Source: Candidatus Njordarchaeota archaeon (GTDB lineage Archaea; Asgardarchaeota; Njordarchaeia; Njordarchaeales; Njordarchaeaceae). Taken from it: a DNA stretch of 7,615 nt. A program made the position numbers and the translations under genes. Of the stretch, positions 1 through 5,990 are shown piece after piece (the stretch's first letter is position 1; the number at the start of each line of letters is the position of its first letter). The notes beneath the pieces are model-generated. The model made no database searches, was not told the origin of the DNA, and saw nothing but the letters and a program-made list of their open reading frames with translations. Where the stretch lies: contig JAHKLG010000058.1 of the NCBI GenBank assembly GCA_029856625.1, positions 1 to 7,615 of the forward strand, written 5' to 3'.

Positions 1-1
1 A

Positions 2-676
2 GGTATTATAAAAACGCATTTGGATTTCCCATTTATCGCTATCCAAGCATTATTACCAGACATAATACAAAATTATAGTAATTTCGATTTCATTACTCAA
101 ATCATATATCCAAGAGACTGGGGCCAGATAATCGCCTTTGCTGATATTAGACCTACCGATAAAATCGTTGAAATAGGTACGGGAGCAGGGGCATTTACAG
201 CGTTTCTGGCAGCTCTCTCTTGTGGGGCTGAGGTGCGGATATTTTCATATGAAAAAGATGCAAAGCGAGCTGAAAAAGCTAAGGAGAATTTGAAACGATT
301 GAATGTTCCAGAGGTATACGAAATTAAGATACGTGATGTTTCAAAGGATGGGATCGATGAAAGGAATGTTGATGTAATATTCATCGATATTCCAGAACCA
401 TGGACTGTTATCAAGTTAGCATGGCATGCTTTAAAACCGGGAGGTAGAATCATTATTTATGTTCCAACATATAATCAAGTAGAAAGAGTTCTACGAGCTT
501 TAATGCAGAATGGTTACATTGATATAAAGATTAAGGAATGCATTGTGAGGGATATCCAGCCAAAACCTTATGCTGTTAGACCTGAGCTTAAAGGCTATTA
601 TTTTTCAGCTTTCATCATCTTTGCTAGAAAGAGCTTGGTTATTCCGCTTTGGATGATTAAGGAACTTCTCAAATAA
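2..676 (+). CDS. trmI: TrmI-like tRNA (adenine-N1)-methyltransferase, 5'-truncated by the window edge
   Basis: This is a probable SAM-dependent methyltransferase making m1A at position 57/58 of the tRNA T-loop. Numbering here starts at the TTG at 20. Motif I is EIGTGAGAFTAF (51-62), an acidic SAM-ribose residue is E78 in YEKD, the D-x-P-E-P-W motif is at 123-128, and the late motif ALKPGG is at 137-142 followed by N152-Q153. The family segment TQIIYPRD is at 26-33. The frame stays open to the left edge, and its first residues (GIIKTH, before the TTG) match the family segment just ahead of the catalytic domain. The true start therefore lies outside the window, and the small N-terminal beta domain is mostly missing. 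The His-Thr usually found near the C-terminus is replaced by Phe-Ser (residues 195-196). The NYN gene follows 23 nt downstream, probably in the same transcript. The family call is firm; substrate position is inferred from the family. Confidence 0.88.
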   Translation, partial: GIIKTHLDFPFIAIQALLPDIIQNYSNFDFITQIIYPRDWGQIIAFADIRPTDKIVEIGTGAGAFTAFLAALSCGAEVRIFSYEKDAKRAEKAKENLKRLNVPEVYEIKIRDVSKDGIDERNVDVIFIDIPEPWTVIKLAWHALKPGGRIIIYVPTYNQVERVLRALMQNGYIDIKIKECIVRDIQPKPYAVRPELKGYYFSAFIIFARKSLVIPLWMIKELLK

Positions 677-683
677 TTTTAAA

Positions 684-689
684 GGGAGG
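684..689 (+). promoter_or_regulatory. Shine-Dalgarno site for the NYN-domain gene
   Basis: GGGAGG lies 10 nt before a TTG codon at 700. An in-frame stop at 691-693 excludes any earlier start, and the next ATG (730) would remove the first beta strand of the domain. The site therefore supports the TTG start. Confidence 0.6.
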
Positions 690-699
690 CTGAAAGAAG

Positions 700-1107
700 T
701 TGGAGCAAGAAGTTTTTTTAACAGTATTAATGGACTTTGACATTGTGCATGATGTGCTCACGGCTAAAATGATTCTAGATAAAGCAGCAAACTACGGAAA
801 AATAATAAAGGCTAGAATTTATTTGGAGCAGTCAGATATTGATGAGCACAGAGAATCTGTGCGAGAGATATCAAAATTAGGAATCGAGCCAGTTGTCACT
901 ACATTAGCTAAAGATGTCCGTTTTGCGATCGACTTACTGGAGGATGCGTATAATGAGAAAATAACATATATCGTAATAGCTCATAATAGGGAATCAATTC
1001 TCCCAGCTCTTCTTTATGCGAAAACATTGAAGAAAATAATTGTAATCTCTCCCATTAAAGTCCCAAAAAGCTTTGAAGCCGTTGCGGAGGAGATAATAAC
1101 TGTTTAA
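700..1107 (+). CDS. NYN-domain (TIGR00288/LabA-like) protein with a degenerate active site
   Basis: The 135-residue protein matches the single-domain archaeal NYN/PIN-like family (TIGR00288 type), putative RNA-processing nucleases. The first strand is VLMD (9-12), then helix ILDKAANYGKI (25-35), strand ARIYL (38-42), LGIEPVVTT (60-68), the family segment KDVRFAIDLL (71-80), strand ITYIVIA (88-94), and LP at 101-102. D12, D72 and D78 are kept. The usual D-G-x-N at the first strand is D-F-D-I. The usual Arg-Asp-Ala-Asp-Phe segment is N-R-E-S-I (96-100), so both acidic metal ligands appear lost. It is slightly shorter than the roughly 160-residue family norm. It starts at TTG, supported by a GGGAGG site, 23 nt after trmI. 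It is probably RNA-binding or regulatory rather than a working nuclease. The fold call comes from motif order only. Confidence 0.7.
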   Translation: MEQEVFLTVLMDFDIVHDVLTAKMILDKAANYGKIIKARIYLEQSDIDEHRESVREISKLGIEPVVTTLAKDVRFAIDLLEDAYNEKITYIVIAHNRESILPALLYAKTLKKIIVISPIKVPKSFEAVAEEIITV

Positions 1108-1187
1108 GGATCAAGTACTATTTCTTCTCTACGGATACTAGATAACATAGTTAAGGTTAGAATCGATTTAAATTTCTCAATCGGTTC

Positions 1188-1200
1188 TTGAAACTTATTC
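1188..1200 (+). promoter_or_regulatory. Possible archaeal promoter (BRE/TATA) for the phosphoesterase gene
   Basis: The 123-bp gap 1108-1230 holds a TTGAAAC stretch followed by TTATTC. This resembles a BRE plus TATA box and would place initiation near 1221, giving a short leader before the ATG at 1231. A second A/T-rich candidate, GATTTAAATTT, lies at 1165-1175. Neither is a perfect match. Confidence 0.3.
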
Positions 1201-1230
1201 TTTTAAGGAAAGGTAATAAGGGCGCCTAAT

Positions 1231-1806
1231 ATGGCAAAAACGTATCGAATATTAGTGACGGGAGATTTTCATATACCATTTCGTGCCCAAGCTCTTCCTA
1301 AACAATTGGTGGAGACTCTAAACGAAGAACATTTTGATCTAGTAATAATAACGGGTGATCTTGTTCAGAGCTATGTATTGGAACCTTTTAAGAAATTCTC
1401 CGTGGTAGTAGTAAGGGGGAATATGGATGTGGGAGAAGCGGCCCATTTTCCAGAGATAGCTTACGTTAATATTCCAAACGCCAATGTTCGGGCTGTTGTT
1501 TTTCATGGAACGGGTATATATCCTCGTGGCGAGCCAATGCTATTGAGAGGGATTGCTAAGAAGCACGGTGCAGAAGTAATATTCACCGGACATACGCACT
1601 ATCCAGATGTCAGAAAGGTTTTAGATACAATAATAATAAATCCGGGAAGTGGAACTGGGGTATATGGTGGAGGTGGGGGATTAGGAATACCCACATGGGC
1701 TATAGTAGAATTTTCACGGAGAGAACTATTTATAGAGATTCACGCTGTAAGGCGATCTTATATAGAGATAATGTTACGGAAACGTTTTACTATCACAAGG
1801 GAGTAG
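1231..1806 (+). CDS. YfcE/MJ0936-type metallophosphoesterase
   Basis: This is a probable cytosolic dimetal phosphodiesterase of the calcineurin-like superfamily. All core motifs are present: G-D-F-H (11-14), G-D (42-43), G-N-M-D (63-66), H92 in VFHG, and G-H-T-H (120-123), followed by N-P-G-S (137-140). The length, 191 residues, is slightly above the 165-175 typical of this subgroup. The excess comes from a C-terminal tail (about 160-191) and a glycine-rich loop after NPGS with five consecutive glycines (G146-G150). The ATG at 1231 has no strong Shine-Dalgarno site; AAAGGT at 1209-1214 is the nearest purine-rich match. It may be read from its own promoter or from trmI. The physiological substrate cannot be told from sequence; archaeal relatives hydrolyse model phosphodiesters. 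Confidence 0.88.
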   Translation: MAKTYRILVTGDFHIPFRAQALPKQLVETLNEEHFDLVIITGDLVQSYVLEPFKKFSVVVVRGNMDVGEAAHFPEIAYVNIPNANVRAVVFHGTGIYPRGEPMLLRGIAKKHGAEVIFTGHTHYPDVRKVLDTIIINPGSGTGVYGGGGGLGIPTWAIVEFSRRELFIEIHAVRRSYIEIMLRKRFTITRE

Positions 1807-1832
1807 TTGCTGAATCGTGAAGAGTTCAGCGA
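1807..1832 (+). terminator. Stem-loop immediately after the phosphoesterase stop codon
   Basis: GCTGAA (1809-1814) is the exact reverse complement of TTCAGC (1825-1830). With two G-U pairs and a further A-T pair the stem extends to nine pairs with an eight-base loop. It begins directly after the stop codon at 1804-1806. No T-run follows directly; the nearest is TTTTT at 1869-1873. It could be a terminator or a 3'-end stabiliser. Archaeal termination usually relies on T-runs, so function is uncertain. Confidence 0.35.
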
Positions 1833-1874
1833 GAAATTATGAAGGTACTAATCCAGAGGTGGCTCTAATTTTTC

Positions 1875-1881
1875 GAGGTGA
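1875..1881 (+). promoter_or_regulatory. Strong Shine-Dalgarno site before the TPR gene
   Basis: GAGGTGA is a seven-base match to the anti-Shine-Dalgarno sequence. It is the strongest ribosome-binding site in the window. It ends 6 nt before an in-frame ATA codon at 1888, but 27 nt before the first conventional in-frame start, the GTG at 1909. Confidence 0.6.
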
Positions 1882-1908
1882 ACATAAATAGGAACATCGA
1901 AAAATTTA

Positions 1909-2742
1909 GTGAATTTAATTTACATACTTTTTTCAGCTGTGGCTGAGAATATAGAGTTGGGGGCTATAGATGCTGCTAGAAATCTTCTTAGCCGTGTGGA
2001 GGAACTAGCAGAATCAGTTAAAAATATTGTTAGTTATGCTGAGATAATACATAAACTCAGCGACTTTTACCTTGAATTAGGGGATTATGAGAAAGCAAAA
2101 GGTGTTATCGAGAGGCTTATAGAAAGGCTCAGTACAATTGACGCGGAAGGAAAGGATTTCAAAATAAAGTATCTTAGGGCAGTTTCTCAAGCAACTTTAT
2201 TAAAAATATATTATGAGAAAGGAATCTTGAGAGAGGATCTTTTGATTGATACAAAAAGAGTATATGAGGAATTAGCGGAGGAGAAAGGATTAGTGGACTA
2301 CCTACTTGATTACATTCTTTCTCTTTATATCCCAATTCGCTTGGCGGAGGGTAAGAAGAGAGAGCTTAAATTAGAGCTCCCCAAGCTAATTTCCTTTTGT
2401 AAAGAAATACTAAGACGGAAAGAAGTTAGTGTGGAGAGAGTTTATCCATTAATGGCTGAAATTTTGGTAGAATTAGCGAATATCGAGATTGATCTTGGAG
2501 AGTTTGATAAAGCAGTCGAACACGCTATATCAGCCTTAGAAATATATAAATCGCGCGAAGAGTTAAAGGAGAACTTCTGCAACATTCTTGTTAGATTATT
2601 AGAACTGATTAGAAAGTATAAGGAGCTACTAAAGAGTGTGGAGATAGAAGAGATAAAGAATCTTGTCTCTGATGGATTAAAGTTGTGTGAGAATAGGTGT
2701 AGAGAGAAGTTAAAAAGACTGAAGCAAGATTTAAACCTCTAA
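1909..2742 (+). CDS. TPR-like helical repeat protein
   Basis: The 277-residue protein is almost wholly alpha-helical with tetratricopeptide-like repeats. The clearest are at about 43-75 (with LELGDYEKAKGVIERL) and 179-215 (with IDLGEFDKAVEHAISAL). A helix pair at 3-34 (with ELGAIDAARNLLSRV) is a third. The middle (about 95-170) is helical but diverged. The C-terminus is basic and carries C260 and C264. No signal peptide or clear membrane segment is seen. It probably acts as a protein-interaction scaffold; the partner is unknown. The conventional start is the GTG at 1909. However, the GAGGTGA site fits an ATA codon at 1888, which would add seven residues. A stop at 1885-1887 bounds the frame. 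The 3' end overlaps the convergent proteasome gene by 12 bp. Confidence 0.72.
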   Translation: MNLIYILFSAVAENIELGAIDAARNLLSRVEELAESVKNIVSYAEIIHKLSDFYLELGDYEKAKGVIERLIERLSTIDAEGKDFKIKYLRAVSQATLLKIYYEKGILREDLLIDTKRVYEELAEEKGLVDYLLDYILSLYIPIRLAEGKKRELKLELPKLISFCKEILRRKEVSVERVYPLMAEILVELANIEIDLGEFDKAVEHAISALEIYKSREELKENFCNILVRLLELIRKYKELLKSVEIEEIKNLVSDGLKLCENRCREKLKRLKQDLNL

Positions 2743-3363
2743 TTTCTTTGTCTCTAATAGAGCTTTGTCCTTCGTGATTATCGCCAAATCTATATATCGT
2801 CCCGCTAATACGTCTCTTCTAGCAACTGCTTTCATTGCATCCATTAATAATTCAGCTCCTTCCTTAACGCTTATTTTTGGATCATATCTGTCCTCAAGGA
2901 TTCCTATCGCTACCTCCGCCGATGTTCCTGAGGCAGCGTAATCCTCTTCCATAACTGAGCCGACGGGATCTAAAGAGAAGAGTCTAGGTTTTTCTTCGGG
3001 AAGTTTTTCAACACCTCCTACAAGCGCAAAAGTTATGTAGGGGAACAGCTTCCAACTATATAGAATAAGACCTAATCTATGAGCTATAGCTTCGATAGTA
3101 AGACTGCGTTCTAATGTATATCTCAGAAATCTCAGTTCGAATTGTACTTCCTTAACTAAGCTTTGTAAGTCCGCTACATGACCGGCAAATGCTAAGCCTA
3201 TTCCATCCAGTACGTACACGGATCTTCCTGCTTGAGAAACAATCAAGTATCCATAACTTACATTCTTAGTACCCGCCAAAACAATACCATCAGAACATTT
3301 AACTCCAGCAACAACTGATTCCCAAGTACCTAAATTAATGCCTCCCACGCTAATCAACTCCAC
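2731..3363 (-). CDS. psmB: Proteasome beta-type subunit lacking the catalytic residues
   Basis: This is a 20S proteasome beta-fold protein, 210 residues. Family landmarks are SDGIVLAG (24-31), GIGLAFAGHVADLQ (54-67), LVGGVE (114-119), FSLDPVGS (129-136), DYAASGTS (141-148), the helix starting VKEGAELLMDAM (166-177), RRD (182-184) and DLAIIT near the end. It lacks the alpha-subunit N-terminal signature. Aligned without gaps to eukaryotic beta2 and Thermoplasma beta, the Thr1 position is S16 and is preceded by Glu rather than Gly. The Asp17 position is T32 and the Lys33 position is S48. D166 is kept as D184, while the accompanying Ser is A187. It should therefore be a structural, non-proteolytic beta subunit. 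A GTG start is used at 3363, just after an in-frame stop; GTG at 3348, with GGAG about 9 nt upstream, is an alternative. A TATA-like stretch is at 3399-3412. Confidence 0.85.
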   Translation of the reverse strand: MELISVGGINLGTWESVVAGVKCSDGIVLAGTKNVSYGYLIVSQAGRSVYVLDGIGLAFAGHVADLQSLVKEVQFELRFLRYTLERSLTIEAIAHRLGLILYSWKLFPYITFALVGGVEKLPEEKPRLFSLDPVGSVMEEDYAASGTSAEVAIGILEDRYDPKISVKEGAELLMDAMKAVARRDVLAGRYIDLAIITKDKALLETKKLEV

Positions 3364-3398
3364 TTAACCTATGCAAGTAGAAATGGGTAATGTTTTGC

Positions 3399-3412
3399 TT
3401 TAATATTTATCA
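3399..3412 (-). promoter_or_regulatory. Possible TATA region of the proteasome beta gene
   Basis: On the minus strand this reads TGATAAATATTAAA, in the 50-bp gap after the PAPS reductase-like gene. Initiation about 25 nt downstream would leave a leader of roughly 15 nt before the GTG at 3363. The gene could equally be co-transcribed with its upstream neighbour. Confidence 0.35.
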
Positions 3413-3413
3413 C

Positions 3414-5225
3414 CTAATTACTATTCTGTTTTTCAATCTGCTTAAGGAGGGATGTTAGAAAACACTTGAATTTCTCCCAATCGTCTCTGGGCATTTTAGG
3501 TAAATCTAAAGCGATGTATTCTTTATCTAAGTTATGGATTTTGAGAATTTTTTGCAAAGGTCTTTTTATTCCTCTAATTTCTAGAAATTTTCGTGGAATT
3601 TTTCTCCATCTCCAAACGCCGAATTGCAAGATTTTATTGATATCTTCCTGCGAAAACCCCTGGCTTCTGGCTATACTAGAAATACTCTCTCTTAATTTCT
3701 CATAAAGATTCGGATGGATGTTTTTAAGGATTCGGAAATCAGCTAAATTACTTGATGGACATGGCCAGCAGCCGATTCTGGATAATCCTTTCCCATACAG
3801 AGGATTTGCTGGTAATCTCCGCCAGAAGATATATAACCAAGTATCTAGCGCGTTCCAATTATAAATCGGATGCGCATTTAATTGACCAGTCCAGGGATTT
3901 TTAGTAATGCGTCCTTCTTCCGCTCGGCGTAATGATTCGTATTTTCGGATGCCTACAAAGCATAGTGTTTTTGCAATCCCTAAAATGTCAAGTAACTGTC
4001 TCGTTGGCGCCAATTTATTTGATTTGCAACACCATCGCCAATCCATCCCAGGCGGTCCTATAGTATTAAAGCCGATCCAAAATCTTTGTGAGGGGACTTC
4101 TATTATTGCCGTTTTCTCGCCAAGGTGAACGATTACGTCATTAATTCTCTTCCTTCTTAATGGCTTCTTGCCTTCAAATTTCTGAAGAACCTTAAATGTA
4201 TAGTCTACCGTCTCCGGATATTCTATTCCCGTATTAACAAAAAATACGAGGAAATCTTTTCGAAGAGCCCTGCGAACTAATTCAAATGTTACAATACTAT
4301 CCTTTCCACCACTAAATGATACTGTTACTGGTAAGTTTTTTCTAGATATACGATTAATGAAATCCATAGCTTCTTTCTCTTTACTTTTCAGCCCATGTAA
4401 ATTAGCAAGTAAGACTAAAGAGAATTTCTCCTGTAAATTAGGTGGTAATAAATTACGAGGATCAAACTCTTTTAAATAGAGCCCCCCCTCTTTTTCTTCA
4501 GAAATAGTCTCTCTAAAATTCTTTCTTTCGATTTTCTTAATGATTTCATTTCCAATTTGTCTAGCGAGGTCAAAAGAAAGTTTAAGTCCCTTTGCGCGGT
4601 TCTTGACTACTACGCCTCGAGAAACTTTTCTGAGATTTTTAGACGACATTCGGGCGGTACCAATACCCACTAATGAGTTATTAGCGAAAATAAACACGGG
4701 ATCCCCATGGTTAAATTCACTATATTTAATGATGCCTGGGGCTAAAACATTGTAGCCCTCCGAGATTTTTTCACCAGCTTCTTTAGATACAATAATGAAA
4801 TGGTAAATATGAGATAGGGATTCCAGAAAATTTTGGGAGAGGAAAGCTGCCAATGAAAAGAGGACTATAGAACCATTCTGATTCAATACTATTTCGAAAT
4901 CAGATTTTTCAGGATTAAACCTAAGATTACCAATAACCTTTCCCTGAAAAATAATCTCATCCATCTTGTCAATATAAGAAACTGGATTAAGTAAAATTAT
5001 GTCCCTCAGCAAGATCTCAATAATATCCCATGAGACAATCTCCCCGAGAAGCTTTCTCAGTAATATATAATCATAATTAAACGCTGGCCTTGGATCTCCT
5101 GGAGGGGAAATATTTACTTTAATACCTTTTTTCTTACAGAGATTGCAGTATTCTGTTATTAGCGGTACGTTACAATTTTCACACCAATAGAGTCTTATTC
5201 TACCAAGGTAGGGGGCTTTATGCAA
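3414..5225 (-). CDS. Zinc ribbon-PUA-PAPS reductase-like protein with a CC...CxxC Fe-S motif
   Basis: The 603-residue protein has three recognisable parts. An N-terminal zinc ribbon uses C15, C18, C27 and C30. A PUA-like RNA-binding domain spans about 155-212, with VLAPGI at 160-165 and GDPVFIF at 174-180. A PAPS reductase/PP-loop domain follows from about 298, with the nucleotide loop VSFSGGKDS at 302-310 and NTGIEYPET at 331-339. Within it, C399-C400 and C486-x-x-C489 are 85 residues apart, the [4Fe-4S] pattern of APS reductases. The C-terminal ECG-type catalytic cysteine of true reductases is absent, so sulfate reduction is unlikely. PUA plus PP-loop suggests RNA adenylation or thiolation, which is inference. 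The TTG start at 5225 has GGTG 7 nt upstream, and no in-frame ATG exists back to the stop at 5262-5264. A probable Fe-S carrier gene lies upstream. Confidence 0.85.
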   Translation of the reverse strand: MHKAPYLGRIRLYWCENCNVPLITEYCNLCKKKGIKVNISPPGDPRPAFNYDYILLRKLLGEIVSWDIIEILLRDIILLNPVSYIDKMDEIIFQGKVIGNLRFNPEKSDFEIVLNQNGSIVLFSLAAFLSQNFLESLSHIYHFIIVSKEAGEKISEGYNVLAPGIIKYSEFNHGDPVFIFANNSLVGIGTARMSSKNLRKVSRGVVVKNRAKGLKLSFDLARQIGNEIIKKIERKNFRETISEEKEGGLYLKEFDPRNLLPPNLQEKFSLVLLANLHGLKSKEKEAMDFINRISRKNLPVTVSFSGGKDSIVTFELVRRALRKDFLVFFVNTGIEYPETVDYTFKVLQKFEGKKPLRRKRINDVIVHLGEKTAIIEVPSQRFWIGFNTIGPPGMDWRWCCKSNKLAPTRQLLDILGIAKTLCFVGIRKYESLRRAEEGRITKNPWTGQLNAHPIYNWNALDTWLYIFWRRLPANPLYGKGLSRIGCWPCPSSNLADFRILKNIHPNLYEKLRESISSIARSQGFSQEDINKILQFGVWRWRKIPRKFLEIRGIKRPLQKILKIHNLDKEYIALDLPKMPRDDWEKFKCFLTSLLKQIEKQNSN

Positions 5226-5407
5226 AGCAAAACACCAATTGTAAGCATAGTTAATGAGTCTCTACAATAAAATGTGCAATGAATAACAAATCCTTTCATG
5301 AATAATTACAGACTCATGCATCTATGGCTCAGTATTCGTGTTAAACCAAAATGATGTGAAGATCCGCTGAAAAGGTTGAGAGTGGAAGATAGGAAATCGG
5401 TATAGTT
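5226..5407. other. Intergenic region upstream of the PAPS reductase-like gene
   Basis: This 182-bp gap is the longest without a gene. It carries an 8-bp direct repeat ATGAATAA (5279-5286 and 5298-5305, 19 bp apart). It also has an 8-bp inverted pair ATGAGTCT/AGACTCAT (5254-5261 and 5310-5317). A weak minus-strand TATA-like stretch, CATTTTATTG, lies at 5265-5274. No RNA gene is convincing. Confidence 0.4.
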
Positions 5408-5812
5408 CTACTCTTTAATAATGAAATAATCCCACCAGCCACGTTGTTTTATCTCCTCTACTAATTTATCAAGTTCTTCATTATTCTTTAAGCGTTCGTT
5501 CCAAGAATCACTTCCTATTACATCAGGATGTAATCTAACGCGGATATCCCAGTCTTGGAATTTTTCTTTTAATCGTGCTCTAATCACTGCAGATATGTGC
5601 ATAATTAAAGGACAGAAGGGTGTAGAGGGAATCCATTTTACTTCAATAATTTTTTTATCAATATCAACTTCTACGAATTCTTCTTTCAATAGTCCAGCAT
5701 TCAGCAAGGATATTCCAATTTCTGGATCCCTTATATTACCAGCGATAGCAATAACAAAGTTACGTATGAGTTCTCGCTTTTTCTCCTTATCTTTTTCTCC
5801 TTCCTTAGACAT
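5408..5812 (-). CDS. MIP18/DUF59 family Fe-S cluster assembly protein
   Basis: This 134-residue protein belongs to the MIP18 (DUF59, SufT/PaaD/CIA2-related) family, which helps deliver iron-sulfur clusters to target proteins. The family core DPEIGISLLNAGLL is at 29-42. It is followed by the strands VEVDI and IIEVKW, and the signature STPFCPL (63-69), in which C67 is the conserved reactive cysteine. Strand IRVRLHPD (90-97) and a WNE segment (104-106) complete the domain. A charged Lys/Glu-rich leader (1-14) and an acidic, Trp-containing tail (about 110-134) lie outside it. The ATG at 5812 follows a short leader from a probable TATA box near 5845. It is encoded upstream of the PAPS reductase-like gene, which has a candidate Fe-S motif. 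The exact subfamily is not resolved. Confidence 0.85.
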   Translation of the reverse strand: MSKEGEKDKEKKRELIRNFVIAIAGNIRDPEIGISLLNAGLLKEEFVEVDIDKKIIEVKWIPSTPFCPLIMHISAVIRARLKEKFQDWDIRVRLHPDVIGSDSWNERLKNNEELDKLVEEIKQRGWWDYFIIKE

Positions 5813-5850
5813 TTTATCTCACAACCTTTTATAACCGTGTTATAGATAAA
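5813..5850 (-). promoter_or_regulatory. Promoter and nested dyads before the MIP18 gene
   Basis: Read on the minus strand, CTTTATCT at 5844-5851 is a TATA-like box whose centre is about 35 nt before the ATG, giving a leader near 10 nt. It forms a 7-bp inverted repeat with AGATAAA directly upstream of the ATG (TTTATCT 5813-5819, AGATAAA 5844-5850 on plus). Inside it lies a tighter dyad, ATAAC-CGT-GTTAT (5831-5843). Such nested symmetry over a start site could be an operator, but this is not shown. Confidence 0.35.
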
Positions 5851-5957
5851 GCTCATGGAAAAAGAGTTAAAAGTTCTTCGTTAAAGAGACGATGCTTTTT
5901 CATGTTATTAACTTAAATTTCTCTATCGAAGTCATAATATTCCAAAATACTAGTAAC

Positions 5958-5971
5958 CAGTAACATATAAT
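5958..5971 (+). promoter_or_regulatory. TATA box and BRE of the dCTP deaminase gene
   Basis: CATATAAT (5964-5971) preceded by CAGTAA looks like a BRE/TATA pair. Its centre is about 24 nt before the ATG at 5991, so the transcript is probably leaderless or nearly so. This is the main reason for choosing that start. Confidence 0.5.
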
Positions 5972-5990
5972 CTATGGCGATGCGGTGATG

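Noticed and set aside
97..453. A 118-codon minus-strand open frame inside trmI.
   Set aside because: It is antisense to clear methyltransferase motifs and resembles no family.
1108..1230. tRNA or other RNA gene in the gap before the phosphoesterase.
   Set aside because: No T-loop consensus or cloverleaf-like pairing is visible; the region is A/T-rich and better explained as a promoter.
1878..1946. Alternative reading of the TPR gene from GTG 1878 joined by a frameshift in the six-T run at 1928-1933.
   Set aside because: The unshifted frame already encodes a good helix pair of TPR type (residues 3-34), so no frameshift is needed.
3321..3330. Gly-Thr at residues 12-13 of the proteasome subunit as a possible processing site exposing a catalytic Thr.
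   Set aside because: It would place three extra residues before the first conserved strand, and the Asp17 and Lys33 positions are lost anyway.
3466..4755. Open frames on the plus strand opposite the PAPS reductase-like gene.
   Set aside because: They are short, lack start signals and family motifs, and lie wholly antisense to a long, well-supported gene.
5351..5370. C/D box small RNA: ATGATGT followed by CTGA.
   Set aside because: The C box is imperfect and no second C'/D pair follows at the right spacing.
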